From Amycolatopsis rubida (GTDB taxonomy: Bacteria; Actinomycetota; Actinomycetes; Mycobacteriales; Pseudonocardiaceae): a stretch of DNA of 64,000 nt. The position numbers were made by a program, and so were the translations under genes. Of this stretch, positions 9,542-18,278 are shown piece by piece; the first letter of the stretch is position 1, and every line of letters starts with the position of its first letter. Location: positions 186,001 through 250,000 of the forward strand of contig NZ_FOWC01000009.1 of NCBI RefSeq assembly GCF_900115345.1. Direction: 5' to 3'. Below the pieces are notes generated by a model. The model worked only from the letters and a program-made list of their open reading frames with translations. It had not been told where the DNA came from and made no database searches.

Positions 9542-10390
9542 TCAAGAAGCGGCAACCGCCGAGACCGGCTCCACGGTGCGGTCCGCCGCGATCCGGAAGA
9601 ACGGCTCCTCCGGGAAATGCGCTGCCGCGACGATCGTGCCGGTGCCGGCCACCTCGCCGAGCCAGCGGCGGCGGGTCAGCTCCGCCTGCCCGGGATCGAA
9701 GTCGGACGCCCCGCCGATCGCCGGATCAGCCATCTGCTCCGGAATCTGGAAGACGTCGCCGAGCAGGACGACGCGACGGTCCTGATCTGCGGCTTCCAGC
9801 ACGTGATGCCCTGGCGTGTGCCCCGGCGCATGCCGGACGGTGACGCCGGGAGCGACCACTTCGCCGTCCGACAGCGGACGCAGTTTGCCCTGGGCGCGAA
9901 GGGCTTCCAGCGCTACGCGGCCGCGGTCGTGCCGCCCCGCCGGTTCGATGAATGCTGCCCAGTCGGGCGCGCCGTACCGCACTTCGGCATTCGGGAAGTA
10001 CGGCGCGCCGTTCGGCGCGACCCAGCCGATGTGGTCGGCGTGCAGATGAGTCAGCACGACGGTGTCGATGTCTTCACGGGCAACCCCGGCTTCAGCGAGC
10101 GCCGCGGGCAAGCCTCCGGTGTGTTCTGGCTCGGCGGCGCCGACCACCGGGTGCAATTGCTCTTTGGAGTGCTGCGGCAGATGCGGCTCGCCGGACGCAC
10201 GCGGTCCGAAGCCGGTGTCGACCAGCACGGTGCGGTCGCCTGTCCGGATCAGGAATGCGCCGATGACCACGGGCACGGTGCTCGGCGCCGAGCGCTTGCC
10301 CCGAAGTCCCGGGAAGAACGACGACGGCAACTGCAGCCGTCCGTCGCTCAGCGCGTGGATTTCGATGTCCCCCACCACGATGGAACGCAT
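9542..10390 (-). CDS. Metallo-beta-lactamase-fold hydrolase
   Basis: Zinc hydrolase of about 282 residues. The metal-binding HLHADHIGW motif, the later HAPGHTPGHHVL and VLLGDVFQ (bridging Asp) fit the AHL-lactonase/glyoxalase II superfamily. The substrate cannot be read from sequence. An alternative start at 10423 would add eleven residues with no family likeness, so the internal ATG before RSIVVGDIE is preferred. It is convergent with the kinase gene. Confidence 0.88.
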   Translation of the reverse strand: MRSIVVGDIEIHALSDGRLQLPSSFFPGLRGKRSAPSTVPVVIGAFLIRTGDRTVLVDTGFGPRASGEPHLPQHSKEQLHPVVGAAEPEHTGGLPAALAEAGVAREDIDTVVLTHLHADHIGWVAPNGAPYFPNAEVRYGAPDWAAFIEPAGRHDRGRVALEALRAQGKLRPLSDGEVVAPGVTVRHAPGHTPGHHVLEAADQDRRVVLLGDVFQIPEQMADPAIGGASDFDPGQAELTRRRWLGEVAGTGTIVAAAHFPEEPFFRIAADRTVEPVSAVAAS

Positions 10391-10446
10391 GCCCAGCATC
10401 AAGATCCGGCACGGCCGATTCATTCCGGAACGTGATCTTCACCTCA

Positions 10447-11505
10447 TCAGGTGACGGAGGCGCGCAGCTCCGCAGTGGCGAACGCGGCGATGCCTTCCGA
10501 GAAGGACGTTTCCGCCTGGAACCCGAGCAGCTCCCGTGCTCGGGCCGGGTCGGCGACCACGTGCCGGACGTCAGCGGGCCGCGCACCGCCGACGATCCGC
10601 GGCTCCGGCCCTGCGCAGGCAAGGGCCAGTTCCCGGGCCAGGTCGCCGACGCTGTGCGGCCGTCCGGAACAGATGTTCAGCGGCGTGAGGTCTGCCTCCG
10701 GACCGTCGTTCCGGAGCGCGAGGACATTGGCTCGGGCCACGTCGTCCACGTGTACGAAATCCCGCTGCTGCTGCCCGTCCTCCAGCACGGTCGGCGCTTC
10801 GCCTCGCTCCAATGCCGAACGGAACAGTGACGCCACGCCGGCGTACGGCGTGTTCTGGGGCATCCGGGGGCCGTAGACGTTGTGGTAGCGCAACGCCCAG
10901 ACCGTGCCGCCGGTCTGCCGAGCCCATGCGCCCGCGAGGTGTTCCTGCGCCAGTTTTGTTGCCGCGTACGTGCTTCGAGGCAACAGCGGGGCGTTTTCGG
11001 GCACGAGTTGCCAGCCCAACTCGGTACCGCAGTGCGGGCAGGCGGGCTCGAATCGTCCGGCGTCCACATCGGACTGCTGGCGAGGCGACGGCGGAACGAC
11101 ACCGTGCTCCGCACACGCGTAACGCCCCTCGCCGTAGACCACCATCGACGAGGCGAGCACGAGCTTGCGCACTTTCGCCGCATGCATCGCGGCCAGCAGC
11201 ACGGCAGTGCCGTAGTCGTTGTTCAGCGCATACGAGGGCGCGTCGGAGGGATCGACGCCGTGCCCGACCACCGCGGCCTGGTGACAGACCGCGTCGGCAC
11301 CGTCGAGCAGCTCGGCGACGATCTCGGTATCGGTGACGTCACCGCGGAGGAAGCGGTGCCGCTGGGTGTATTCGGGCGGCGTGGTGGAGCCGTGCGCGGT
11401 GGACAGCAGGTTGTCCAGCACGACGACCTCGTCGCCGTCGTCGGCCAGTTGATCAGCGATCCGGGACCCGATGAACCCGGCGCCGCCGGTGATGAGCACT
11501 CGCAC
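10447..11505 (-). CDS. NAD-dependent epimerase/dehydratase (extended SDR)
   Basis: The 352-residue protein begins with the Rossmann motif VLITGGAGFIGS and has VVYGEGRYACAEHG, a catalytic STYAATK (YxxxK), and RYHNVYGPRMP near the sugar-nucleotide site. An unusual Cys pair (CPHCG near residue 155) lies in an insertion between the core and YxxxK and may bind zinc. It probably acts on a nucleotide sugar. It starts divergently from the MogA-like gene. Confidence 0.9.
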   Translation of the reverse strand: MRVLITGGAGFIGSRIADQLADDGDEVVVLDNLLSTAHGSTTPPEYTQRHRFLRGDVTDTEIVAELLDGADAVCHQAAVVGHGVDPSDAPSYALNNDYGTAVLLAAMHAAKVRKLVLASSMVVYGEGRYACAEHGVVPPSPRQQSDVDAGRFEPACPHCGTELGWQLVPENAPLLPRSTYAATKLAQEHLAGAWARQTGGTVWALRYHNVYGPRMPQNTPYAGVASLFRSALERGEAPTVLEDGQQQRDFVHVDDVARANVLALRNDGPEADLTPLNICSGRPHSVGDLARELALACAGPEPRIVGGARPADVRHVVADPARARELLGFQAETSFSEGIAAFATAELRASVT

Positions 11506-11628
11506 CTCGCCGACGCTAGGCCGCTTGCCCCAGGACGCGCGCGGCCTGCGCGGACCACGTCACCGAATCGTCAGAAATCACCGGGCCCGTGGCGGCGAAG
11601 CGAGCCCGGAACCGGATACGGTGTCGGC

Positions 11629-12129
11629 ATGGAACGGAGCGCACAGCGGCTGGGCCGGGCACTCGTGGTGATTGTGGACGACCGGGTCGCGCACGGGGAG
11701 CACGAGGACACCTCCGGGCCGCTCGTCACCGAGCTGCTTGAGGAGGCCGGATTCATCGTCGACGGCGTCGTGGTGGTCGAGGCCGAGACCGCGGGCATCC
11801 GCAACGCACTCAACACGGCGGTGATCGGCGGGGCGGACCTGGTGATCACGGTCGGCGGCACCGGAGTGTCGCCGCGCGACCGCACGCCGGACGCGACCGC
11901 CGGGGTGCTCGATCGCCCGATCCCGGGCATCGGCGAGGCCCTGCGCGCCTCCGGACTGGCCGCGGGCGCGGTCGACGCCGGGATCTCCCGCGGCCTGGCC
12001 GGAGTTTCGGGCAGCACGCTGGTGGTCAACCTGGCCGGCTCACGTGCGGCTGTACGCGACGGCATGGCGACCCTCTCCTCGCTGGTGCCGCATGTGATCG
12101 ACGAGCTTTCCGGCCTCGAAGAGGTCTGA
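11629..12129 (+). CDS. MogA/MoaB-family molybdopterin-binding protein
   Basis: The 166-residue protein carries the MoCF fold with VITVGGTGVSPRD (the GGTG motif that binds molybdopterin) and GISRGLAGVSGSTLVVNLAGS, where the Ser-Thr loop binds phosphate. It probably adenylylates or binds molybdopterin during cofactor synthesis. The true start is the ATG at 11629; a much longer open frame upstream is a shadow of the epimerase gene. Confidence 0.92.
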   Translation: MERSAQRLGRALVVIVDDRVAHGEHEDTSGPLVTELLEEAGFIVDGVVVVEAETAGIRNALNTAVIGGADLVITVGGTGVSPRDRTPDATAGVLDRPIPGIGEALRASGLAAGAVDAGISRGLAGVSGSTLVVNLAGSRAAVRDGMATLSSLVPHVIDELSGLEEV

Positions 12130-12193
12130 GCCCGGCCGTTTCGCGGCGGATGTCTCTCTGCACTTGTCAAACAACAGGTGGGACGATGGACCC

Positions 12194-12367
12194 ATGCCGC
12201 ACGAGGAACGACGCCCCCGCGTAGACGAGGCCCAGCGCCGCCGCCGGGTCGACGAGATCTTCGGCGACGTCCTGCCGGAGACCACGTCCGATGAGCGGGG
12301 CCGGAGCCCGGAGACCACTCCGGATTCGTGGTATCTCGAGAACCGGCCCCCGCATCACGATCAGTGA
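12194..12367 (+). CDS. Small highly charged conserved-type protein
   Basis: A 57-residue protein rich in Arg, Glu and Asp (MPHEERRPRVDEAQRRRR), ending just before the convergent mscL gene. No domain is recognised. It is kept because it lies in the same direction as the MogA-like gene and has typical high-GC codon use. An alternative upstream start at 12164 would add ten residues. Confidence 0.55.
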   Translation: MPHEERRPRVDEAQRRRRVDEIFGDVLPETTSDERGRSPETTPDSWYLENRPPHHDQ

Positions 12368-12371
12368 ACCC

Positions 12372-12791
12372 TCAGTTGCCGCGGCTGGAGGGGCCGTTGC
12401 CCTGCTGCGCGCGCAGCAGGTCGCGGATTTCGATGAGCAGCTCGACGTCGGTGGGCTCGGCGGGGCCGGGCTCCTGGCCGCGCTTCCGCCGCTCCTGCAG
12501 GTGCTTCACCGGCAGCACGACCAGGAAGTAGACGATCGCGGCGACGATCACGAAGTTGATCGCCGCGTTGATCACGCCGCCGAAGTCCATGAAGGTCGCG
12601 CCGTTTTCCTTGAGGATCCGGAAACCGAGCCCCTGCGCCGCGTCGGAACCACCGATCGCGCTGATCAGCGGCTTGATCAGGCCGTTGGTGAACGCCGTGA
12701 CGATCGCGGTGAACGCGGCGCCGATCACGACGGCGACAGCGAGGTCGACGACGTTGCCGCGCATCAGAAAGTCCTTGAAACCTTTCAGCAC
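12372..12791 (-). CDS. mscL: Large-conductance mechanosensitive channel
   Basis: Homopentameric pressure-release channel in the cytoplasmic membrane. The 139-residue protein starts MLKGFKDFLMRGNVVDLAVA, the typical amphipathic N-terminal helix followed by TM1, then a periplasmic loop, TM2 (AAINFVIVAAIVYFLVVLP) and a charged C-terminal helical bundle (ELLIEIRDLLRAQ). Length and order match the family. Confidence 0.96.
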   Translation of the reverse strand: MLKGFKDFLMRGNVVDLAVAVVIGAAFTAIVTAFTNGLIKPLISAIGGSDAAQGLGFRILKENGATFMDFGGVINAAINFVIVAAIVYFLVVLPVKHLQERRKRGQEPGPAEPTDVELLIEIRDLLRAQQGNGPSSRGN

Positions 12792-12865
12792 TGCTGCTCC
12801 CAGGGGATTCGGGACAGGCGGCTGGCCGTCTTCAAACAGCTGTCGCCCGTCGGAACAGGGTCGGG

Positions 12866-13525
12866 TTAGCGGAGAGTAACCGTTACCGGTCGTTCGAGCG
12901 AGGAAGCAGCGACCTGCGTGGCAACCTGGGTCGGCAGCGCGAGCAGTACCAGCGGACCCTTCTGCGGCGGGCCCAAGGCGCGATTCCCGGTATCGTCGGG
13001 ACGCCGGACGGTGACCACCGAAGCCCCTCTGGCCAGCACAGACGCGGAATTTGTGGTATCCGCGCCCGCGACGACGTCGACGCGCTGGCCCGGCCGAAGC
13101 AACTCGGCGACGGCCGCGTCCGCGAGCCGGACGGCCACGGTGACCGCGCCGGGTTCACCCGTTACGGGGAGGTTGTTGCCCAGAAGCCGAACGTCGGTGA
13201 GGGGCTCGCCGGCGCGGGCCGCGCCGGACAGAAGCCGACCCACCGCCGCGTCAGTGGCCGCGAGCGCGCCAGACGGGCGGAGGTTGTCGGGCAGCGCGAC
13301 AGTCCGCACGTCAGCAGCGTGCAGGACCGACCCCGAGGGCAGGTCGCGCGCGGAGACCACCGTCGAGGTGGCGGGTGCGCCTCGCGCAGAGGGCGGGAGA
13401 AACAGGACGAGCAGGCCGGCCAAGAACAAGGCCGCCGCGAGACACCGGCGGAGCATCCGGGCTCGCCGCCCGCGCGGCAGACGGAGGTCAGGCAGCGCGG
13501 GAAGGCGGCTGAGCAAGGTGTTCAC
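12866..13525 (-). CDS. SAF-domain protein, CpaB/RcpC-like
   Basis: The 219-residue protein has a basic N-terminus (LPRGRRARMLRR), one membrane helix at about 27-45, a SAF domain starting TSTVVSARDLPSGSVLHAADV and a C-terminal RcpC-like part. Such proteins belong to the Flp/Tad pilus assembly group, where CpaB faces the outside. No other tad genes lie nearby in the chromosomal part; the Tad-like genes at the far end of the window belong to the mobile element and are unrelated in position. Confidence 0.83.
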   Translation of the reverse strand: MNTLLSRLPALPDLRLPRGRRARMLRRCLAAALFLAGLLVLFLPPSARGAPATSTVVSARDLPSGSVLHAADVRTVALPDNLRPSGALAATDAAVGRLLSGAARAGEPLTDVRLLGNNLPVTGEPGAVTVAVRLADAAVAELLRPGQRVDVVAGADTTNSASVLARGASVVTVRRPDDTGNRALGPPQKGPLVLLALPTQVATQVAASSLERPVTVTLR

Positions 13526-13654
13526 GGTTGTCCCCTCGTCGGTTCCGGTGCGGCGGGATACCGCACGAATCCGACGTTAAGGACGTCGCGAACCGGCCGG
13601 AAGAGCCGATTCGCGAACCTGTGGACAACTGGCCCCTTGTGGATAACTCGGGGG

Positions 13655-13984
13655 TCAGGAGGGCGTGGGAGCCGTTTTTGTCGTGCTCGTCGTGGAGGAT
13701 GTGTTCGAGGACGAAGAAGACGTCGACGAAGAGGAGGTGGTGGACGACGAGTCGGACGTGGCGCTCTCGGTCTTGGCCGGGGTCGCGGAGGCGCTCGACT
13801 TGCTCGAATCACGCGAATCCGTGCGGTAGAACCCGCTGCCCTTGAAGACCACGCCGACCGAGCTGAAGACCTTGCGCAGTGGACCGGAGCACTGCGGGCA
13901 GACTGTCAGGCTGGGGTCGGAGAAGGACTGCACCGCCTCGAAGCGGTGGTCGCATTCCTTGCAGGCGTACTGGTACGTGGGCAC
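13655..13984 (-). CDS. FmdB-family zinc ribbon protein with Ser/Thr-rich tail
   Basis: The 109-residue protein starts VPTYQYACKECDHRF and has CxxC pairs (CKEC and CPQC) that form a zinc ribbon, then SSVGVVFKGSGFYRTDSR, a family signature. The last 50 residues are almost all Ser, Thr and Ala, a low-complexity tail usual in actinomycete members. The GTG at 13984 follows GAAGGAGC, which settles the start; a longer frame upstream has no support. Confidence 0.9.
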   Translation of the reverse strand: MPTYQYACKECDHRFEAVQSFSDPSLTVCPQCSGPLRKVFSSVGVVFKGSGFYRTDSRDSSKSSASATPAKTESATSDSSSTTSSSSTSSSSSNTSSTTSTTKTAPTPS

Positions 13985-14581
13985 TGAAGCTCCTTCATGC
14001 ACTGGCACTCGACCTACGAGAGTGCTAACCCAATTGTGCTGGACAGCATTCCCTCTGCGCAATTACCCCTTGCTCACAGTGCGGGCGCGGAAGGGATGAT
14101 GGCGAGTTAGCGCTGGTCAGGGCGTCATGGGTGGCGGCGGCTGGGTGACTGGACTGCGGCTGGTCCGGTCGGGTGGGCCGTTGCTGGGCTGTTTGGCGGG
14201 GCCTGCGAGGTCTGTGGGCGGGCTTGCTCGCGGCGGGTTTTGGCGGTCGCGAGGGAGCGGGTGCTGGTGTGGGTTGTGTGCGGATGCGTGGTTTGGGCGG
14301 TTCGTGGCTGGGCGGCGGCATCGGGTTCGGGCGGCGGGTCACGATGGTGGTCATCGGGTTCGGCGGTGGGCTATGACGGCGGTCATCGGGTTCGGTTGGC
14401 GGCGCCGAACACGGTGACCGATCGAGTGGTCTTGACCACTTCCGCGCCGAGCCGCGTTGAGCCGAGCAGAGCCCGCGCCGAGCCGAGCAGCAGCTCGCGC
14501 TGTGTCGCGTTGAGCCAAGCTGCAGCTCGCACTGTGTCGCGTTAAGCCGAGCGGCAGCTCGCGCTGAGCCGAGCGGCAGTC
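13985..14581. other. Gene-free G-skewed spacer with repeats
   Basis: No convincing gene is seen on either strand. Bases 14,100-14,440 are strongly G-biased on the plus strand and repeat the words GGTCATCGGGTTCGG and GGCATCGGGTTCGGG. Long minus-strand frames across this stretch have low-complexity composition and run antisense through the cyclo-ligase gene. The end of the spacer holds the 32-bp repeats listed separately. Confidence 0.6.
14490..14579. repeat. Imperfect 32-bp tandem repeat, about 2.8 copies
   Basis: Units start at 14490, 14522 and 14554 with GCAGCTCGC(G/A)CTG; the third is shortened. The unit contains GTTGAGCC(A/G)AGC words also scattered in the 30 bases upstream. It lies directly after the stop of the cyclo-ligase gene. 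Confidence 0.75.
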
Positions 14582-15172
14582 TCACCGAGCAGCGGCAGCC
14601 GTTGGCAGCTGGATGAGGCCGGAGGGTGTCAGGACGGCGGTCATGGGCACGTCGTGGGGTTCGGCCGGGAGACGGTCGACGACCTCCTCCGCGCGCACCA
14701 CAGCCACGCGGGCGGTGTTGGGCGCGGCGGTCAGGGTGCGGTCGTAGTAGCCCGCTCCGCGACCGAGGCGGGTGCCGTGGCGGTCGACGGCCAGGGCTGG
14801 GATCAACAGGACCTGTGCCGAGGCCACCGCGGCGGTGCCCAGGCGTGGGCCGGATGGTTCCAGGACGCCGCGGAGGCGTCCGGGGACCAGGGCGTCCGGG
14901 CCGGTGTACTCGGCCCAGTCGAGCGGGCCGGGCGTGTCCGGGATGACTGGCAGCAGAACGCGCGCGGCCAGGGCGTTCACCAGGGAAATCTGGCCGGGTT
15001 CGGTGCCGAAAGGGAGGTACGCGCACACCGTTTCCGCGTGGATCGACGATGCCGCTGCCGCCAGGGCGGCTGCCTCGCGAGCGTGGGCTTCGGGGGGCAG
15101 TTCGGCGCGGGCGCGAAGGATTCGTGTCCGCCACTCCGCCTTGCTCGGGGTCTCATTGCCCGGCTCGTGCAT
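14582..15172 (-). CDS. 5-formyltetrahydrofolate cyclo-ligase
   Basis: Converts 5-formyl-THF to 5,10-methenyl-THF with ATP. The 196-residue protein has SKAEWRTRILRARAELP at the N-terminus, YLPFGTEPGQ for folate binding and GRGAGYYDRTL, the family's nucleotide-binding loop. It is divergent from galU with 24 bases between the starts, so the promoters overlap. Confidence 0.93.
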   Translation of the reverse strand: MHEPGNETPSKAEWRTRILRARAELPPEAHAREAAALAAAASSIHAETVCAYLPFGTEPGQISLVNALAARVLLPVIPDTPGPLDWAEYTGPDALVPGRLRGVLEPSGPRLGTAAVASAQVLLIPALAVDRHGTRLGRGAGYYDRTLTAAPNTARVAVVRAEEVVDRLPAEPHDVPMTAVLTPSGLIQLPTAAAAR

Positions 15173-15196
15173 GAGACCAGGTTAGGCTTTGCGCCC

Positions 15197-16102
15197 ATGA
15201 CGGGCGCCTCAACCACCCAGACCTTCAGAACCGCCATCGTGCCTGCCGCAGGCCTCGGCACGCGATTCCTGCCGACTACGAAAGCGGTGCCCAAAGAGCT
15301 GCTGCCAGTGGTCGACACGCCGGGGATCGAGATCGTCGCGACCGAGGCGGCGAGCGCGGGAGCGAAGCGGCTGGTGATCGTCACCTCGCCGGGCAAGGAA
15401 GCTGTCGTCCGGTACTTCGAGGCGATGCCGGACCTGGAGAAGACGCTCGAGGACAAGGGCAAGACCGAACTGCTGGCGAAGGTGCGTCGCGGGCCGGAGC
15501 TGCTGGACGTCGAGGTCGCGATCCAGGAACAGGCACTCGGGCTCGGGCACGCTGTCGCGCAGGCCGAGCCGAACCTCACCGACGAAGACACCGCTGTCGC
15601 CGTTCTCCTGCCCGACGACCTCGTGTTGCCCGCCGGGGTCCTCGACCGGATGTCGGCCGTTCGCGCCCAGTACGGCGGAAGCGTGCTTTGTGCCTTCGAC
15701 ATCCCGAAGGAGCAGATCTCCCCATACGGCGTCTTCGACGTCACCGACACCGACGACCCGGACGTCAAGCAGGTCCACGGCATGGTCGAGAAGCCCAAGC
15801 CGGAGGACGCGCCCTCGACCTACGCCGCGGCTGGGCGGTATCTGCTCGACCGGGCGATTTTCGACGCGCTGCGTCGGATCGAGCCCGGCGCGGGCGGTGA
15901 GCTGCAGCTCACCGACGCCGTCGCGCTGCTGATCCAGGAGGGACACCCGGTGCACATCGTCGTCCACCGCGGCGGGCGGCACGACCTGGGCAACCCGGGC
16001 GGATTCCTGCGCGCCGCCGTCGATTTCGCGCTTGAGGACCCGGATTACGGGCCGTCGCTGCGCACCTGGCTGACCGAACGGATCGGAAACGATCGCCCAT
16101 GA
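15197..16102 (+). CDS. galU: UTP-glucose-1-phosphate uridylyltransferase
   Basis: Makes UDP-glucose. The 301-residue protein has GLGTRFLPTTKAVPKELLP near residue 18, VVDTPGIE, LGHAVAQAEP and a C-terminal GNPGGFLRAAVDFAL. The ATG at 15197 is taken; a longer frame upstream overlaps the divergent cyclo-ligase gene. It overlaps the next gene by four bases (ATGA), so galU, glp, the rimJ-type gene and probably sepX form one unit, the same order seen in mycobacteria. Confidence 0.95.
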   Translation: MTGASTTQTFRTAIVPAAGLGTRFLPTTKAVPKELLPVVDTPGIEIVATEAASAGAKRLVIVTSPGKEAVVRYFEAMPDLEKTLEDKGKTELLAKVRRGPELLDVEVAIQEQALGLGHAVAQAEPNLTDEDTAVAVLLPDDLVLPAGVLDRMSAVRAQYGGSVLCAFDIPKEQISPYGVFDVTDTDDPDVKQVHGMVEKPKPEDAPSTYAAAGRYLLDRAIFDALRRIEPGAGGELQLTDAVALLIQEGHPVHIVVHRGGRHDLGNPGGFLRAAVDFALEDPDYGPSLRTWLTERIGNDRP

Positions 16103-17454
16103 CGGACTCCCTCGATTCCACCCCCGCCGTCCCGACCGAAGACGTGGCCGAACCGGCAGTCCAGGCCGTCCCCGCGGCGGAATCGGCGGAAATCGTCGCC
16201 TCGCCGGAAGAATCCGCCGAGCCCGGCGATTTCCGCTCGGTCGACGAGCAGATCGCGCTCACCCTCGACGCCGCTGTGCGCCCGCGTCCGGTTCGCGTCG
16301 CGATCTCCGAAGCGCAGGGCCTGCTCTGCGCGGAGGAAGTGGTCGCCGAGCACGCGTTGCCCGGGTTCGACCAGGCGGCGGTGGACGGTTACGCGGTCCG
16401 CAGCGTCGATGTGCAGACCGCCGGGCAGGAACCGGTCCAGCTGCCGGTCGTCGGCGAAATCCCGGCTGGCTCCCGGCAGCCGCGACGGTTGCAGCCAGGC
16501 CAGGCGGTGCGGGTCGACACCGGCGCGCCGCTGCCCACGCTCGCGGACGCCGTGGTCCCGACCGCTTACACCGACGGCCACCAGGCCAAGGTCACCATCA
16601 CCCGGTCCGTGCCGTCAGCGGGCTACGTGCGGCGGGCCGGCGAGGACGTGCAGATCGGCGATGTCGCGGTGCGCAAGGGCGACACCATCGGCTCCGCGCA
16701 GGTCGGGCTGCTGGCCGCGGTCGGCCGCGCGAAGGTGCTGGTCTACCCGCGGCCGCGGGTGTCGATCGTGTCGGTCGGCGACGAGCTGGTGGACATCGAC
16801 CGCACGCCGTCGGTCGGCCAAGTCTACGACGTCAACTCGTACGCGCTGGCGGCGGCCGCTCGCGACGCGGGCGCCGAGGTGAGCCGGGTCGGCATCGTGC
16901 CGGGCGATCCGAAGCGGCTGCGCGAGGTCGTCGAAGGACGGCTGCTGATGTCCGAGATCGTGGTCGTCGCGGGCGGGGCAGGCGGGTCTTCCGGCGACGA
17001 GGTGCACGCCGCGCTGTCCGACCTCGGGCACATCGACCTGACGAGGGTCGCGATGCACCCCGGATCGGTGCAGGGCTTCGGCAGGCTCGGCCCGGACTCG
17101 GTGCCGACCTTCCTCATCCCAGGCAACCCGATGAGCGCGCTCGTGGTGTTCGAGGTGCTGGTACGGCCACTGATCCGCACCGCGCGCGGCACGCGCAACC
17201 CGCACCGCCGGGTGGTCGGAGCGCGGCTGCTGTCGTCGATCACCTCGACGAAGGGCCGCCGCGGCTACCTGCGCGGCCAGCTGCTGCGCGACGAGGCGAA
17301 CGGCGAGTACCTGGTGCAGCCTCTTGGGACCTCGGGGGCGCACCTGCTCGCGTCGCTGGCCGAGGCCAACTGCCTCATCACCGTCGAGGAGGATCTCACC
17401 GAGGTGGCCGCGGGCGACCAGGTCAAGGTCACCTTCCTCGCCCAGCGCGCCTGA
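16099..17454 (+). CDS. glp: MoeA-like divisome protein Glp (gephyrin-like)
   Basis: The 451-residue protein has an acidic 50-residue leader, then MoeA domains (LPGFDQAAVDGYAVRS; VRVDTGAPLP; GGAGGSSGDEVHAALS with the MoCF loop; FLIPGNPMSAL). It would be called molybdopterin molybdotransferase by similarity. However, the galU-moeA-rimJ-membrane protein order is that of corynebacterial and mycobacterial Glp, a gephyrin-like protein that binds FtsZ and the membrane receptor GlpR. The divisome role is inferred from this context; retained molybdotransferase activity cannot be excluded. Confidence 0.85.
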   Translation: MTDSLDSTPAVPTEDVAEPAVQAVPAAESAEIVASPEESAEPGDFRSVDEQIALTLDAAVRPRPVRVAISEAQGLLCAEEVVAEHALPGFDQAAVDGYAVRSVDVQTAGQEPVQLPVVGEIPAGSRQPRRLQPGQAVRVDTGAPLPTLADAVVPTAYTDGHQAKVTITRSVPSAGYVRRAGEDVQIGDVAVRKGDTIGSAQVGLLAAVGRAKVLVYPRPRVSIVSVGDELVDIDRTPSVGQVYDVNSYALAAAARDAGAEVSRVGIVPGDPKRLREVVEGRLLMSEIVVVAGGAGGSSGDEVHAALSDLGHIDLTRVAMHPGSVQGFGRLGPDSVPTFLIPGNPMSALVVFEVLVRPLIRTARGTRNPHRRVVGARLLSSITSTKGRRGYLRGQLLRDEANGEYLVQPLGTSGAHLLASLAEANCLITVEEDLTEVAAGDQVKVTFLAQRA

Positions 17455-17457
17455 TCC

Positions 17458-18117
17458 GTGGCCGCACTCGCCGACTCGGTCGAAAACCGGCATCCCGGCT
17501 GGCCCGCCACGCTCGGCCCCCTGCGGATCCCGGCAGGCGTGCTGGCCGTGCGCCCGGTGCGGTTGCGCGACGCCGGCGAGTGGAGCCGCGTCCGGCTGCG
17601 CGACCGCGAGCACCTTGAGGAGTGGGAGCCGACCGGGATCGGGCCGTGGGCCGACCGCAACGCGTTCTGGTCGTGGCCGTCGCAATGGGCGGCGTTGCGC
17701 GGGCTCGCGCGGCGGGGGCAGTGCCTGCCGTTCACAATCACGGTTGACGGAAAGTTCGCGGGGCAGATCACTGTCGGTAATGTGATCCGCGCCGCACTCC
17801 GGTCGGCCTGGATCGGGTATTGGGTGTCGTCCGAGATCGTCCGGGGAGGCGTGGCCACCGCGGCCGTCGCCCTCGTGACAGATCACGCTTTCGATGCCGC
17901 CGGGCTGCACCGGCTGGAAGCCACCGTGCGGCCGGAGAACAACGCCAGCATCCGCGTGCTCACCAAGGCCGGATATCGGCAGGAAGGGCTGTTCGAGCGG
18001 TACCTCGATGTCGCCGGAGCCTGGCGTGACCACCTGTGTTTCGCCGTGACAAAAGAGGAGACCGGCGACGGCCTGGTGTCCCGGCTGGTGGCGTCCGGCC
18101 GCGCCGACCTGGCCTAA
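17458..18117 (+). CDS. GNAT N-acetyltransferase of RimJ/RimL type
   Basis: The 219-residue acetyl-CoA-dependent transferase has VRPVRLRDAGEWSRVRLRD at the N-terminus, IGYWVSSEIVRGGVATAAVALV (acetyl-CoA loop region) and RLEATVRPENNASIRVLTKAGY, the RimJ/L hallmark. The GTG start is three bases after the glp stop. The substrate may be a protein N-terminus, not necessarily ribosomal S5. Confidence 0.9.
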   Translation: MAALADSVENRHPGWPATLGPLRIPAGVLAVRPVRLRDAGEWSRVRLRDREHLEEWEPTGIGPWADRNAFWSWPSQWAALRGLARRGQCLPFTITVDGKFAGQITVGNVIRAALRSAWIGYWVSSEIVRGGVATAAVALVTDHAFDAAGLHRLEATVRPENNASIRVLTKAGYRQEGLFERYLDVAGAWRDHLCFAVTKEETGDGLVSRLVASGRADLA

Positions 18118-18278
18118 CGGTGACTACGCGTGCTAAACCGATCACGCGTTACCACATCCTGTGAGATTCACCTAATGCGGTGATGCATTTTCGTGATCGA
18201 ACCCGGCGAGTCTGCGCCTCCTGTGTGACTGTTGTGGCTAGCGTGACTACAGCAGAGGATCGGGGGAGGTGACGGGAG

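Noticed and set aside
12866..13525. Chromosomal Tad pilus locus
   Set aside because: Only the SAF/CpaB-like gene is present there, without TadA, TadB or pilin genes next to it.
14025..15134. 369-codon minus-strand frame across the spacer and cyclo-ligase gene
   Set aside because: It overlaps the cyclo-ligase gene in another frame on the same strand and gives a Pro/Arg/Ser-rich product without motif.
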